A stretch of DNA of 64,000 nt from Cunninghamella blakesleeana (GCA_017871115.1 JAFCIZ010000003.1:869001-933000), one strand, 5' to 3'. Counted from the first letter of the stretch, positions 11,350 through 24,290 are shown. Notes: generated from the sequence alone by a model not told the origin. Program-made: numbers and translations.

Positions 11350-11616
11350 GAGCGGAAATTCACCTACATACAGATAGTAATGATGTCATTAAATTATTAA
11401 AATACTCTATCATTTTGTTGATAACTCATGGATATAAATCAGTATTTAGCTAAAATAAGATTTTTAAATAAAGCAGCCAGTATTCATTATCATCGTATAA
11501 AAATTCGCCTACATAATAATCACGATGAATGCGTCATTGTGTTGTTAAAAGTTCGTATCAATTTGTTTACTATTCATGAACATAAATCAATATATAATTT
11601 GGGTTTTATATTTTAA
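11350..11616 (+). pseudogene. Possible decayed ankyrin-like repeats
   Basis: Two related segments about 150 nt apart (starting near 11357 and 11505) share aaattc-cctacata and later catgga/catgaa-ataaatca. One frame of the first reads EIHLHTDSNDVIKLLK, and the second reads KIRLHNNHDECVIVLLK. Both resemble the helix pair of ankyrin repeats. Stops and frame changes lie between them, and similar weak traces follow downstream. I cannot exclude chance in such AT-rich DNA. Confidence 0.3.
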
Positions 11617-13352
11617 TTCGTTCAGTTGGCATTCAATGCTATTGTATAAAAATAAACCAGCATATAGAATACAATTGTGTTATTTATGAATTAAAATCTT
11701 ATACCAAGTAAACTAATATTGGCAAAAATAAATTAATATTTAACTTGAATATCAACTTTTAATTTATTCCATCAATAGTGAAGGTTAATATAGGAAAGTA
11801 ATTTTACATGCAGCATTAATATATTAAAATTTCAAGTCAATTAATTTATTTATAGAAGGGGACAGATTAGTATTCAAGTAAAAGCAGATCTTAATAATTG
11901 TAGTCTGTTAATTTTTTTCAAAGAATAAATAAATAAACACTTATATATAAATATATACATAATGAAATAATAAAAGAAGAATAAATACTATATTTAGCAT
12001 GCTTTTAACTTTTTTTTTTTTGCTGATTTTTTCCATGAAAGGAGTATGGAAGTGAGATTAAGTAAACAGAAAAGGGGAAGAATAAGGATGGCCAACACGT
12101 TCATCTACTGAGCGTTCACGTTATTATATCAGTAATATTAGGTTTGAATCCATCTATCATTCGTGCACTTCATAAAAAAAACTCGCTATGGACGATATTG
12201 CATTAATTATCAAAAGGGTAATTTGAAATTACAACCATCCTTCTTACTTGGCCATAATAGTAACCAATTTTTAAAACTTAGATTAACATAATATATAATT
12301 AATGGTACTGAAATTTTCATTATTTTTCAATATATATATATGTATATATATACTTTCATCTATCAACTTTGGAATTACGCTTGTAAATGAATATATATCT
12401 TATACCTAGCAAATTTGATTTAACTTTTTCTCATGTTATAACCCGTTTTGGTCATTTAGAGCAATTTGCTGCTATATTTTATGGCAACTATTCTACTAGA
12501 ACATTATTATATTCATTTTCATCCTAACTAATAGTTCTTTCCTCATGCTGTACTTTATCAGTGACTTTTAAATTTGTTTCATCATCAGGTTCAATATTAA
12601 AATTATTCTTTTTTTTTATAAATTTACTTTTACATGATGTAAATAATGATGATGTACTAAAAACATATTTAGATCAACAACCTACACTAATAAACAATTT
12701 ATTTTTTAAAAATAAAAAACAATAACGCCCAACTTTGCCGCCATATCTATATATAGCCTAAAACAACTATACAATTTCTCTTCCACCCTTCATTATTTAA
12801 ACGCCTTTTTGTATTTATAACGTTTAGGGGCATTGTGCGACGGACTACATGGTCTTCCAATGAGAAGCTATAAAATGGTACTATCTCCAACAACAAATTT
12901 TCTATATATCCATTAGAAGAATTGGATCAGGGCTAATACAATATTCATTCAAGTACTGAATTATTAACTTTATTCCACTGTTATTTTCAATTGAAAATAA
13001 TTCATTAGAAAAGCGTTTTTTTTTTTTTTTAAAAAAAAACTAGTTATAGAATATATCTGTTAAACGACTTGGAAAGAATAAAAATAATACAAGGAAAGTG
13101 AATAAAGGATGAGCGTATTAAACAATAGAAGGAAAACATGGGTCAATAATAATATCAATTTTTATTGATATATAAACTCCATCATAATCGACAATAATTG
13201 GTCAAAAATGGTATGGTAATAAGCGAAATAAGGGATGGTAAAATAAAAAATGCAATAGAATCAACAAGAAAAGATACTAAGCATGTATTATAAATTGATT
13301 GTAGATTAGTGGAATTAATTTAAATATAAAGATCACAACGATGGTGTAAATA

Positions 13353-13432
13353 TTTGTACATGTACATGTGTGTATGAGTATGTGTGTATGAGTGTGCGTG
13401 TATGAGTATGTGTGTATGAGTATGAGCATATG

Positions 13433-13485
<53 letters not shown>

Positions 13486-13495
13486 ATGTGTGTCT
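13353..13495. repeat. TG-rich minisatellite with (TA)n core
   Basis: Variants of TGTGTATGAG repeat several times, followed by a TA run and then a (TG)n run. The alternating purine-pyrimidine composition could adopt Z-DNA or slip, but no function is evident. Confidence 0.85.
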
Positions 13496-14125
13496 GCTTG
13501 TTTAGCTCTATAATAATAGTAATAATAACAACAATTATTAGAATGATGTATGACCTACACTTTTTTATTGCTTTATGTTGTGTTGGATGACACTCAAATA
13601 AATAAAAAATGTATCATCTCTAAATATAGTAGAAAATATAGAATTATATAAATAACTATATATTAATTCAAATGATCAGCTATATCTTCAAACGCTAAAA
13701 TATGTATGTATCAAGTTTATAAATAGAATAAAAAAATATGTAGTTAATGATCAATTAAGAAAAAAAAATTTTTTTCTTCTTTCTCTTTCCCCTTTAAACT
13801 TTAAAAAAAATTAAACTTTTTGAGCACCTGAACAAAAATTCCTTCTCCTATTTTCTCTCTCTCGCTCTCAGCGTATCACTATTTTATTTTTATTAATCGT
13901 CTAAATAGTTGGGTATTTTATTTATTGTGGGATATTGAATACATATATATAATAATAATAACATAAAAAGTAATAATAATTAAGGATTGGTTTAGTAAAA
14001 AAAAAATAATAATGTATAAAAGGATAGGGATATGTATAAAATGAATGGATAATATATAATAACAAATAAATTCTATAAAAAATAATAACCAATATATAAT
14101 AAAATATAAAAATAAGGATAAATTA

Positions 14126-16585
14126 TTAAGAAGGAGAGATAGCTATCGTTTGCTTATATTGTTTTTCAAGGGAATGGCGTTTATGATTTAATATTTGTTT
14201 TTCCGAGGAAGAAGAAGAAGGGTGATGGTCATTGATAAGAATATTAGGAATTGTTGTTGAAGAGGAGGACTCACCACTGTTCATAGGAGTAATTAAAGAA
14301 GATGAAGTTTGATAAAATGGTATAGTTGTATCTGTTTTATAAGTGATATTGGAATAAATTGGTTTTACTTCTTGCTCATTTAATGACTTGTTCTTTTTTA
14401 ATTCCAATTGTTGTTGTTTCTGTTGATAATGATGTTGATCCAAGATATATTCCCCAAGTGAAGAAATAGATGATTCATGTTGTAACTCAACGTTATCATC
14501 TTTATTGGTTTTGTTATGATTATTATTATTTTTTTCCTTTTCCTTTTTCCTTTTTTTTATTTCATTTCCTAGTTCCCCTTCTTCTTCTTCTTCTTCTTCT
14601 TCTTCTTCTTGATTGCCACGTTGTCGTTGTTGTTGATATTGATGTTGTTGATATAAATGAATTGACTGACGATCAATATCTTGGACAAGATTAAAAGCTC
14701 TTTCCATGACGACTTTTGAACTAGCAATTTGTAAATGACGATACATAGCTACCAGGTTCCATTCCAAAGATTGTAAATTAGCATCATTTTCTTGATATCT
14801 TAATTTTGTATGAGTCCATAAATCATTATAAAATTGACTTGCAACTTTACTAAGATGAAAGCAAAGATGTTCAATGGATACACTTGTATAAGGTGAAGTA
14901 TGTTTTCCTATATCTGAAGCATCTAACAACGATAATGATTGTTTCATATTGATTTCTTTTAGCTGCTGTTGTTCGGATGGTGATGAGTAGTTTGCCTCTG
15001 CATGATGATTTACTTTCTCCTTATTTCTTTTTCCTTTGGATGCTGCATGCTGATATTGATTTTCTTCTTCATTATCATTTGTTGGTTTAGTAAAACTTGA
15101 AGTTGTGGGATAAATTATATTAGCATTTCCTTCTTCTCCTTTATTATTTTCTTCTTCTTCTTCTTCTTCATCGTCGTCGTCGTCGTCGTCATCATCATCA
15201 TCGTCATTATATATTTTTCTATTTTTATTATTATTTCTTTTGATTCCATCTTGATAAGGATTTCTTTTAAATGAAATGGTGGAATATAAAAAAGATGAAG
15301 TATGTAATTGTTTTCTTAATAAAGATTGTTGTTGTTGTTTAGTTGTTGTGTGGCGTCGAATTAAACCAAACAAATAAGGGTCATACGGATACCTTAATTT
15401 AATTAAATCGGGCCACATCCATGGAGGAGGGATGAAGGAAGGAATAGGTATAGGGTGTTGCTGTAATAAAGTCAAGGTATGGGGTGATGTTAAAGATAGT
15501 CTAAAAGATGACGACGAAGTTGTGGTTGTTGTGGGCGATAATAAATATGTAGGTTCTTTTTCTTTGTAGTGATGGCTTTTATGTCTATTGTTACTATTAT
15601 TATTTATTATTTTAGAAGATAATCTATTGAATTGATTTAAAATAAAAGTTGGTTTGGATTTACGTAACTGAGTATCTGTTTGAGATAAATGTTGCTGAGC
15701 CGTAGCTGAAAATATATGACCAAACCGATCACATAGATCTGTAATGATGAGAAGAATATCCTTTAAAGATAGTTGGTAACTATCAAAAACAATATGTTTT
15801 GTACCGATCTTTTTATGAGGAAAGCCCAATTGACCATAATTATGTTTATCGACAATAACCATGTATGCACCCATTGGAAAATCATAGGAAGCTAAAATAG
15901 AAGTCAATATATCTTCAACGGAAGTCATGGGTTGAATAGAAGGAGGAGGAAGAGGAGGTTGTGAAGGTGGTAGTGATGGTGGTAATAATGGAAGGTTATT
16001 ATTGAAGGGAAAAGTGGATAGTGGTAAACGTGGTTTTTTTTTGGTAAAAGGAAAACGATAAGATTGCTGCTGTTGTTGTTGTTTCCGTTGTTTTAGTGAT
16101 GATAGTTGAAGCTGATGAGGTGAAGAAGAAGAATGTTTCCATAAGCGAGCTAAAGATGATAAATCGTTTAATAGATATGGAAGATGTTGATGATCCAGTT
16201 TTTTTAATTCCAGCAATTTATTTAATTTATGCCATTCACTAATATATTGATTAATAAGGATATCATTTAAATCAAAAGCCATGCTTCTTTGTTGCATAGC
16301 TTCTTCATAGTAATGTAAAATGTTTTTTAGAACAAAAGTTAGAGTTTGACGTAAATGGTGATTGTTATGATGATCCATGGTAGGTAATAGCTGTTGAATC
16401 TGCTGCACAGTATTTTTTATTTGTATGATTTCTTCACGCGTTATAATCTCTTGATCAATACAAAACTGTTGTTGTGCTTCTGAGCAAAATGCTGATAGTA
16501 ATTCATTTAGCTCTTGATATAAATCTTCTTTGGTTGGTGGAGGGAGAGATGGATCTAATGATAGTCTATTATCATTTTGATTCAT
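14126..16585 (-). CDS. Hypothetical low-complexity protein, about 819 aa
   Basis: One uninterrupted frame. An upstream ATG at 16612 would add nine hydrophobic residues (CLLLIKIN); I chose the ATG at 16585 (MNQNDNRLSLD), but either is possible. Residues about 15-165 are predicted helical without low complexity (KEDLYQELNELLSAFCSEAQ, then FDLNDILINQYISEWHKLNKL). A second ordered block around 230-310 contains TSVEDILTSILASYDFPMG and SYQLSLKDILLIITDLCDR. The rest is Gln/Ser/Pro-rich with a block of 13 Asp and seven Glu near residue 470, polyGlu and polyGln tracts. A third ordered block near 570-660 reads SVSIEHLCFHLSKVASQFY. I do not recognise the family; no signal peptide or membrane segment. 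Probably a cytosolic or nuclear scaffold, but that is a guess. Confidence 0.75.
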   Translation of the reverse strand: MNQNDNRLSLDPSLPPPTKEDLYQELNELLSAFCSEAQQQFCIDQEIITREEIIQIKNTVQQIQQLLPTMDHHNNHHLRQTLTFVLKNILHYYEEAMQQRSMAFDLNDILINQYISEWHKLNKLLELKKLDHQHLPYLLNDLSSLARLWKHSSSSPHQLQLSSLKQRKQQQQQQSYRFPFTKKKPRLPLSTFPFNNNLPLLPPSLPPSQPPLPPPSIQPMTSVEDILTSILASYDFPMGAYMVIVDKHNYGQLGFPHKKIGTKHIVFDSYQLSLKDILLIITDLCDRFGHIFSATAQQHLSQTDTQLRKSKPTFILNQFNRLSSKIINNNSNNRHKSHHYKEKEPTYLLSPTTTTTSSSSFRLSLTSPHTLTLLQQHPIPIPSFIPPPWMWPDLIKLRYPYDPYLFGLIRRHTTTKQQQQSLLRKQLHTSSFLYSTISFKRNPYQDGIKRNNNKNRKIYNDDDDDDDDDDDDEEEEEEENNKGEEGNANIIYPTTSSFTKPTNDNEEENQYQHAASKGKRNKEKVNHHAEANYSSPSEQQQLKEINMKQSLSLLDASDIGKHTSPYTSVSIEHLCFHLSKVASQFYNDLWTHTKLRYQENDANLQSLEWNLVAMYRHLQIASSKVVMERAFNLVQDIDRQSIHLYQQHQYQQQRQRGNQEEEEEEEEEEGELGNEIKKRKKEKEKNNNNHNKTNKDDNVELQHESSISSLGEYILDQHHYQQKQQQLELKKNKSLNEQEVKPIYSNITYKTDTTIPFYQTSSSLITPMNSGESSSSTTIPNILINDHHPSSSSSEKQILNHKRHSLEKQYKQTIAISPS

Positions 16586-16636
16586 ATTTATTTTTATTAA
16601 AAGTAAACACACAAGTGTATTTTATATATATATATA

Positions 16637-16670
<34 letters not shown>

Positions 16671-17891
16671 ACAAGTATATATATTTTATATAATATAAAA
16701 ATGAAAAAGTGAAAGAGAAAGAGAGAAAGAAAAAACGTGGGGAATAAAAAAATAAAAAATAATAAAAAAAAGGGAGTGAAAAAAAAAAAACTGCCCATTA
16801 TTTTTATTTCTTTTTGGTGCCGATATCCAAATTAGGAAATGCTGTGCTGTAAGTTTATGCTGTGTTTGATGATTCGCAGCACATTCCAGCTTAAAAAAAT
16901 AGATAAGTAATCCTTTTACTTTTTTTTTTTTTTTTCCTTTTTCTTCTTTCTTTCTTTCTTTCTTTCTTGCTTGCTTGCTTGCTTATTTCTTCTTATATAT
17001 GTACATAATAAAAGATAATCCAATATGTATTAAATAAAAAACCAAATAAATCTTCATCTTTTATTTTTTTTAATACTCTCAAGATAAAAGCATCAAAGAC
17101 GTTTTATTATTTATTTATTATTTATTTATTTATATTTATTATTATTTATTATTGATAAATATAGAAAATAGGAGAATAAGAAACAACTTTAAGATAATGG
17201 CCATATATATTTATATATAATATATTATATTGTTATTATAACAAAACAATGAGCTTTGTAATTATTATTATTATGTTTTACTATAAAGAAATAAAAAGTT
17301 TATTATCATTATTATTATTATTGTTATTATTATTGTTATAATTGCAATGACCACTCTCTTTTATGTTTATTTTTCTAATGAAATCAAAGAAAAACTGTAT
17401 CCATCTACCTATCTATTATTATTAGAACCAATTTCATTATCATTTATTTTATTTATTTACAATGCCAAGATTCAAAATAACTTTAAAGTGAAACTTCACA
17501 CAAATTGGTATACCATATAAAGAAGGAAACTATATTTATACGTTGATGCTTTTATTATATTTATCGTAATATTCTCTATTCTATATATATTAGTTGTATT
17601 CTATATATATATATATATATATACATATATATACATATATAAATATATAAACAGTCAATGTTATGATTATTTAAAATAAATTCCTTATTTTATTGCAAGT
17701 ACCTATTTTTTTAAAAACTATACATAGACTTCGGCATGTACTCACTCCAATATAATGTGATACAGTCGCTGTTTAAATCGTTTTTTTTAATTCTTTTTCA
17801 CCTCTCACACCTCATTTTTTTTTTTTCTTTCTAACTTTATATATATTGTTGTACTTGATATATTATATTAAATCTCATCATTTTTTAAACA
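16586..17891. other. Intergenic, divergent promoter region
   Basis: About 1.3 kb between the 819-aa gene and the VHS-GAT gene. It contains TA repeats (16623-16668, 17605-17645), a CTTT/CTTG tetranucleotide run at about 16946-16984 and TTA runs. No gene seen. Confidence 0.6.
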
Positions 17892-20774
17892 ATGAAGTAT
17901 GTATATTAGAAAATAATGAAGAATGTAAATAAATAAGGATAGATTTATAAATTATTATAATAGTAAATTTACTATTACCTTTTTTTTTTTTTTTTAAAAA
18001 AAAAAAATTAATATGTATATATATCTATTTATATAAAATGATTGAATTGCATCTTACAACTAATTAATCTTTATGATTGATATCATTTATTATAAATTTT
18101 ATTTAAATAATAGATTTACTTTACAAGAACCTGAAGATACTGAATTAATACGATTATTAAGTAAATATAAGGATTTCATAATGATAGTAAAGAATGAAGC
18201 AAAAAAAAAAAGGGAAAGCCGGACTTGTAAAACTCATTGATATAAATATATTTATTATTTATTTTATATTTATATAAGCTAAAGCAACAAGTAATGAAGC
18301 AGAAAAAGCGGATTGGACTTTATTTATTAATATATGTCATAAAATTAATCAAACCAAACAATCAGGGAAAACTGTCAGAAAATTTCTGCAAAAAAATCTT
18401 ACTACAAAGCAACCACAAACTCAGCTGTTGACCTTGGCTGTAAGTTTAATAAAATAGATAATGACGTTATGACTATTTTCCTTTATTTTAATATATACCT
18501 TAATCCTTGCTTTGATATTCCTTATTATTATTGTTACTATGATTATTTTAGCTTCTTAAAGTGATTTCTGAAAATTGTCCACTATTCGATGGTAAAAAGA
18601 AGAAGAAGAAATAAAAATGGTTTTATTTATCATATTTTTTTTTTTTAATATTTTATTTTATTTAGAACAACTTGCCAACAGTTCATTAATAAAAGCATTA
18701 CAATCAACATATAATAATCCTGTAAGTTATATAAATATATGTATATGTATATGTATATAATATAAAAAGTGAAATAAATAGAGAAAAATATGTATATCAT
18801 TCATTAGATAATTCATAATAACAATTTATTACAATCAACAACATACATACTACATATAGGAAACCAGTAAAAAGGTAAACGAGATTTTTCATCAATGTGT
18901 TCAGATCTGGTCATTAGAATTTGGAAGAACTCAACCTAATCATCCAATCCTTCGATTATGTTACCAAGTGAATCAAACCGACATAATTCAAACTCAGTAC
19001 AATGCATCTTCAACACCGCCACATGTGGATCAACAAGTATTAAATAGATCACAATCAAATCATCATGATATAAATCGAAAACCGTCTTTATTTCGTGGCT
19101 GGAAATTAAAAAAATCAACTTCCTCGGAAATCCCACCCTCATTAACAACTACTCAATTTTCACAACAAAAACCATTACCAAATCCTCTTCAAAGTCCTCA
19201 AACTCCTCATCCTCCAACCGGAAACAAAGGTGAAAAGGTAAAATATATCAATATAATATGTATCTACATTTATAAAAAAAATTTAAAAAAAAAGGAGGTA
19301 AAAAAGAGGTCATTTTCGTCGTCATCAATTATCGCCATTAGCATAAGAAGAAGGCTTGGAGGAGTTTTAAAAACATATAGGCCAAGAAAAAAAGAGGAGG
19401 GAAAGTGTTGTTGGTGAAAATAAAAAAGAGGAGAATAAAATTAGAGAGATAAAAAAGACAATGGCGAAACTATATTAAAAGGCTTTTTTTATCCAAGTAT
19501 CAAGATTAAATCTGTTGATTCAGAATTGGTAATATGGAAACGCGTGTAAAGAGTGTGTATATGTGTGTGACAAGGTTGGATGTTGTTATACTTTTGTGTA
19601 AAAAATAGCCTTAAACTAGCTATAATTAGATGACGCGTCTATTAAAAAAGAAAATGATCGACTATAACTTTTTTCCCTTTTTTATTCTTTCTTTCTTTCC
19701 CCCCCTTTTTTTTTTGCCAGGGAGAACGGATTCATCATCATTAACATTTTATTGTTATAATTTTTATATTTTATTTCCTTTTTAGATCTTGATCTCGATT
19801 GAGGAATCGAAAACCACAAGTCATTTATTAATTCAGGTGTTGAGTGAAAATCAATTACAGGATGATGATTCTTTAGTGAAGGTAAGAAAAAAAAAAAAAA
19901 AAAAACATGATGGATACTATATTTTTATATTTTTTATAGAATTATGTATATTATATATTATTATCATCATTAGTATTAACATTTATACCTACTTTTCATC
20001 ATCTTTTTTTGTTTTGATAATTATATAGGAACTTTATGAAAAATGTCAAGAGTTACAAAAGACTATTATGCAGTATATAGAAGAAACAGAAGATCCGGTT
20101 TATCTGAGTAAGTGGTAAATAAAAGGTGGATTAAAAAAGAAAACAATTGTAATAAGGGTTGTGATACAAACTTTTTTCTTTTTTTCTTTTTCTATTCATA
20201 TTTGATACAAATTAGGTACTTTGATCGACACAAATAATATAATTATTAAGGCTATGGATACTTACGAGGTAATGAATTGTAATATTAAATGATTCTATTA
20301 TCATACAATATATTATCTTATGTATTTAATGCTTTTTATTTATTACTTATATTTATTGATCTCTCTTTCTCTCATTTTATTTTAAACTTTTTATTTTTAT
20401 CATTTTACTTTTTTAGAGGTAAAGCAAACGCACTCCCTAACTCTATTTGACAAGCTTGCCTTTCTTAATATGGGGATTTATAATTCATTTCTTTTTCATC
20501 TCCTTAACTTATGATAATTATTCTTTTTATTTTAGGAATAAACAAGACAATCAACAACAACAAAACAATGATATACCTAAAATCATCATGACTGAAAAGG
20601 CATTAGGGTAAAATAAAAAATAAAAAATAAAAATAAAATTGACATATTAAGGGAAAAAAATAAACTTTAATAATAATAATAAATCTTATTATGATGATTC
20701 TTATTCTTCTTGTTATATATTTATATCTTTTTTTCAGGAAACAACCCATTCGAAGAAATGATCTGCTTGTATAA
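17892..20774 (+). CDS. VHS-GAT domain protein (LSB5-like endocytic adaptor)
   Basis: Twelve-exon model: 17892-17896, 18114-18160, 18279-18439, 18552-18591, 18666-18721, 18860-19237, 19786-19881, 20029-20107, 20216-20268, 20417-20418, 20536-20607, 20738-20774; 341 aa, all in phase. VHS domain at about 10-135: KATSNEAEKADWTLFINICHK, LLTLALLKVISENCPLFD (split by introns) and QIWSLEFG. A Pro/Gln/Ser linker follows to about 229, then a GAT-like helical bundle at about 230-306 (SHLLIQVLSENQLQ, ELYEKCQELQKTIMQYIEE). Yeast Lsb5 (about 354 aa) has this layout and works with actin-patch and ubiquitin-dependent endocytic sorting. The first coding exon is 5 nt. The C-terminal join needs a 2-nt exon (see findings); if it is skipped the protein ends one codon after YE. 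Family call good; last three exons less certain. Confidence 0.8.
20417..20418 (+). other. Putative 2-nt microexon (AG) in VHS-GAT gene
   Basis: The sequence reads TTTTTTAG, then AG, then GTAAAGC. Using the first AG as acceptor and the following GT as donor leaves a 2-nt exon. This joins GAG (Glu) in frame to RNKQDNQQQQNND and on to a phase-matched last exon. Skipping it gives a stop two codons later. Confidence 0.45.
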
Positions 20775-21413
20775 AATAATTCTCGGGATTTGTCTTTTAT
20801 TATATATAAATAATAATAATTATAATAATTATAATAATAATTATAGCTTATTTAAAGATAATCACTTTTATTTACTCCTTCTTATTATTAACTCTTTTAC
20901 ACCCTCTCTACTTACTCCCTACACGTTTTATCAATTTCAATCGACCATAATCAAATTAATATAACAAAAAAAAAATAAAAAAAAATTATTTATTTCTTTT
21001 ACTTTTTTTTATTTCTTTTTTTCACTTTTCTTCCTTTTCTTCCTATTTTTTTTTTTTTTTTTTTTTCATTCTTTGCCTTTTATTTTTTGTTCCCCTTTTA
21101 TATATATAAAAAAAAACCAACTCCTCGCTCACTCTCGCTTTTCCTTCACCCCTTCACACACCCATTCCTTTCCTTTTTCTACTTTCCTTTAATTTTTTTT
21201 ATATTTTCATTTCTCTTTTCCATATTTTTTATTTTTTTTATAACATCATAATCATATATTTGTATATAGACAAAAAACAAAATTACTGTTTACAAAAAAT
21301 AATAATAATTTAAAATTATTACACCTAATAACTAATTATCACCATCATCATCATTATAGAAAATCAATATACATATATATTTAAAATTAATTAATTTAAT
21401 ACATCCTAATAAA
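20775..21413. other. Intergenic, tandem plus-strand genes
   Basis: Holds AAT repeats, T- and C-rich pyrimidine tracts typical of a fungal promoter and 5' leader for the coiled-coil gene at 21414. No gene seen. Confidence 0.6.
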
Positions 21414-24125
21414 ATGAATAATAATAACACCTTCAATTCTTCACCTATCATACTTGATTCATCCTCTTCAACAAAAGATATTTACTCGGATATGTTATAT
21501 CCATCTTATTTTAATGTAAGTCAAAGTAAAATAATAATAAATAAAAAAGTAAAAAAGAACATGTAAATAAGAACATTTTTATTTATTGACAATTCAATGT
21601 TTCTATTTTTTTTTATTTTTTATTTTTATTTTTTTAATCTGCACATTTTACATGCATGGTTTTTACTTTTTTATATATATCTATATTATTCTTCGGGTCC
21701 CTCTGATTCATTTGCCGACATTTATAAATCAAAATCAAAATCTTTTTTTTTTTTTTTCTTTTTCTTTTCCCTCTCTTTTTTTTATATATATATATATTTA
21801 TACATTCATTTCATTTTTATTTCTAAAAAAAAAAAAACCTTAATCTTTTTTTTTTCTTTATTTTTTAAATATATATATATATTGATTATATATATATATT
21901 TAATTTATTGATTCTATTTATTCACCATTCATTTCAATAATATTTATACCAAACAACAACAACAGAATCATAGCTATATTCAATGTGAATTGGAAGAAGA
22001 AGAAGACGATATGATGATGCCAGTACCACAACATTTAGATATAGAACAAATCAATTACGAATTTCCACCAAAATCACACTTAAAAGCATTGGCTTACTTG
22101 GATCAATTAGAAGAAGAATATTCATTTTTTGATGAAACCTCTTTTACAACTGCAACTCTTTCAACCAATGATGATATATCCTCCACCACATCCTCATCCT
22201 TATCGGGATATTTTAATAGCACCACTACCAAAAATACAAATAATATGACTTTATCTACTTGCTTTTCATCGTTGATCGATGATCAAGAAGAAAAAGACCT
22301 CGACTATACCCATTCAAATCAACAACATCACGAGATTCCTCACCATCTTATTGATGACCATTATTTATCACCTTTACAGTTACCAGCCCAAGTTAGTAAA
22401 CAAAATCATGAACGTATTCAATCATCCGATTCCATTTTAACCATCATTCATAGTAAAAATAACAATTCTTTAGTTGCACCACAATCCTATTTAGAAAATA
22501 ACAACAATGAGGATAATGATGAAAATCTTTCTTATTTTGATCATCATGCTTGCCAAGTGGTTACTTTATCCGATCCAAGTAAGTACTTTTTTTTTTTGTG
22601 ATTGGGGATTACTAAAAAAGGAACATACATAAAAAATAGATATTATTGGGGGAGGGTTCCTTTTAGGAGGGAGATTTTTTTTTTTTTTAAAAAAAAAAGG
22701 AGGGGGGGGGGGATGTGTGGATGATAATTTTTTATATATTATATATAAATATATATATATATATATAATATATATTTAATTTACCGCCCGATAAAAAAGA
22801 AATTTAAACCACATGGTCTAATTTTTTTATTTTAATTTTTTCTCATCATTTTTTTTTATCACCTTTCCTTTTTCTTTTTTTATTTCCACTATATAGATCT
22901 CTATCAGCAACATGGTATGCTTTCACCACCTACTTTATCCAGACTTAATTCTTTAGAAAGTTTAGATTTACCTATTTACATTAATGAAACTGAACCCATA
23001 TTAGATGATAACGAACAAGACGATGATGTTTATAGTATTAATAGCGATTGTTTAGACCAACACTTGTTTAATCAAAAACAACAACTTAAACAACAAAATG
23101 TAGTTCTTATTAAACTCAACAAACTTGGCAATAAAAAGTTATTAATCAACAATAGTGCTTCAAGATACCCTGGATCCTTAATGGGAAGTGACGAAGGTTA
23201 TCAAGATGAAGACGAAGAAGAACAACAAAAACAACAGCTTTATGAAATCGAATCAGCCTCTGTCTTTCTACCTCTTGATGAAAATGAAGAACAAGTCCAT
23301 TCCACTTTTAATTATCATCAACAACAATGGATCCAACGTATTGAAGTATTAGAAAATCAATTAAAAGAGGAAAAAGCCATGAGAGAAGCTTTTGAAAAAG
23401 CCATGGAAGACATGACAATCTTAATGGACCAACAACAAAAAGTTTTATATGATCGCTTAGAACAAGAAATCCAAATGCGTCAAACTTATGAACAAAAAAT
23501 GATTCAAACTTTATCATTTATTAAACCTTTAGAACAACAATTAGAAAAAGAAACAAAGTCAAGATTACAATTAGAAAATACTATGGATCATGTGTTGGAT
23601 CAAATTAATTTATTAAAACAACAACAACAATCTCAAATCGAAGATGATTCCCAAAAAAGAAAAAGATTACAAAAAAAATTAGATCAAGCCCTTTTAGATA
23701 TTGATCAACTCCAGCAACAATCAAATATCACTACAATGGCAGGCACCACAGTAGTTTCATCCCCTTCATTATCATCATCCACTATATCATCCATTAATAA
23801 TAATAAACAAACTGCAACTAAATCTCGACGTACCATTACTCCTTCAAAACCTATCAACACAAAAAGTAATAATAATCATTCTACAATTAATACTAATAAT
23901 ACAACTGTAAGATCTAATGTAACCTCAACTACTACAGCAACACATAAAACTATTTTAAAAACAAATAATAATAATAATAATAGAGCATCTTCCACTGTAC
24001 GACCTAGTAAATTTAATATTGTTGATCAAAATAAATCAACTGTTAGATCTTTTAAACAACATCCTTCCTCCACTGTGGCTACTACTACTAATACTACTTC
24101 TAAAAGAATAATATTACATCAATAA
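21414..24125 (+). CDS. Hypothetical coiled-coil protein, 647 aa
   Basis: Exons 21414-21515, 21966-22578 and 22897-24125 are in phase. The N-terminal 240 residues are acidic and Ser/Asn/His-rich. Around residue 240-260 is HGMLSPPTLSRLNSLESLD. Residues about 375-520 form a long predicted coiled coil with heptad Leu/Ile (IEVLENQLKEEKAMREAF, YDRLEQEIQMRQTYEQ, KPLEQQLEKETKSRLQLE). The C-terminus is Ser/Thr/Asn-rich and basic (KSRRTITPSKP). I do not recognise a family; such a layout could be a cytoskeletal or septum-associated scaffold, but nothing here proves it. Intron 2 carries a G-rich stretch unusual for this DNA (see findings). Confidence 0.8.
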
Positions 24126-24249
24126 ATAATAATAAAACCTTTTTTACTTCCCCTTATTCATTTGTTTATTTTTATTGTTATTATTATTGTTTATTTATAT
24201 ATATATTTATTTTGCATAATTTTTTTTTCTCTCCTATTGATTTGATTTG

Positions 24250-24290
<41 letters not shown>

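Larger units (their letters stand above)
10645..14125. other. Long gene-poor interval
   Basis: About 3.5 kb without an intact gene. It holds an ATT microsatellite, a TG/TATG minisatellite and scattered coding-like pieces with many stops (11340-11620 and around 12100-12720). The base composition is slightly richer in GC than the neighbouring spacers. The pieces look like decayed sequence and not an active gene. Confidence 0.55.

Noticed and set aside
12075..12165. tRNA-like T-loop sequence (GGTTTGAATCC)
   Set aside because: No matching T-stem, acceptor stem or anticodon arm could be paired around it.
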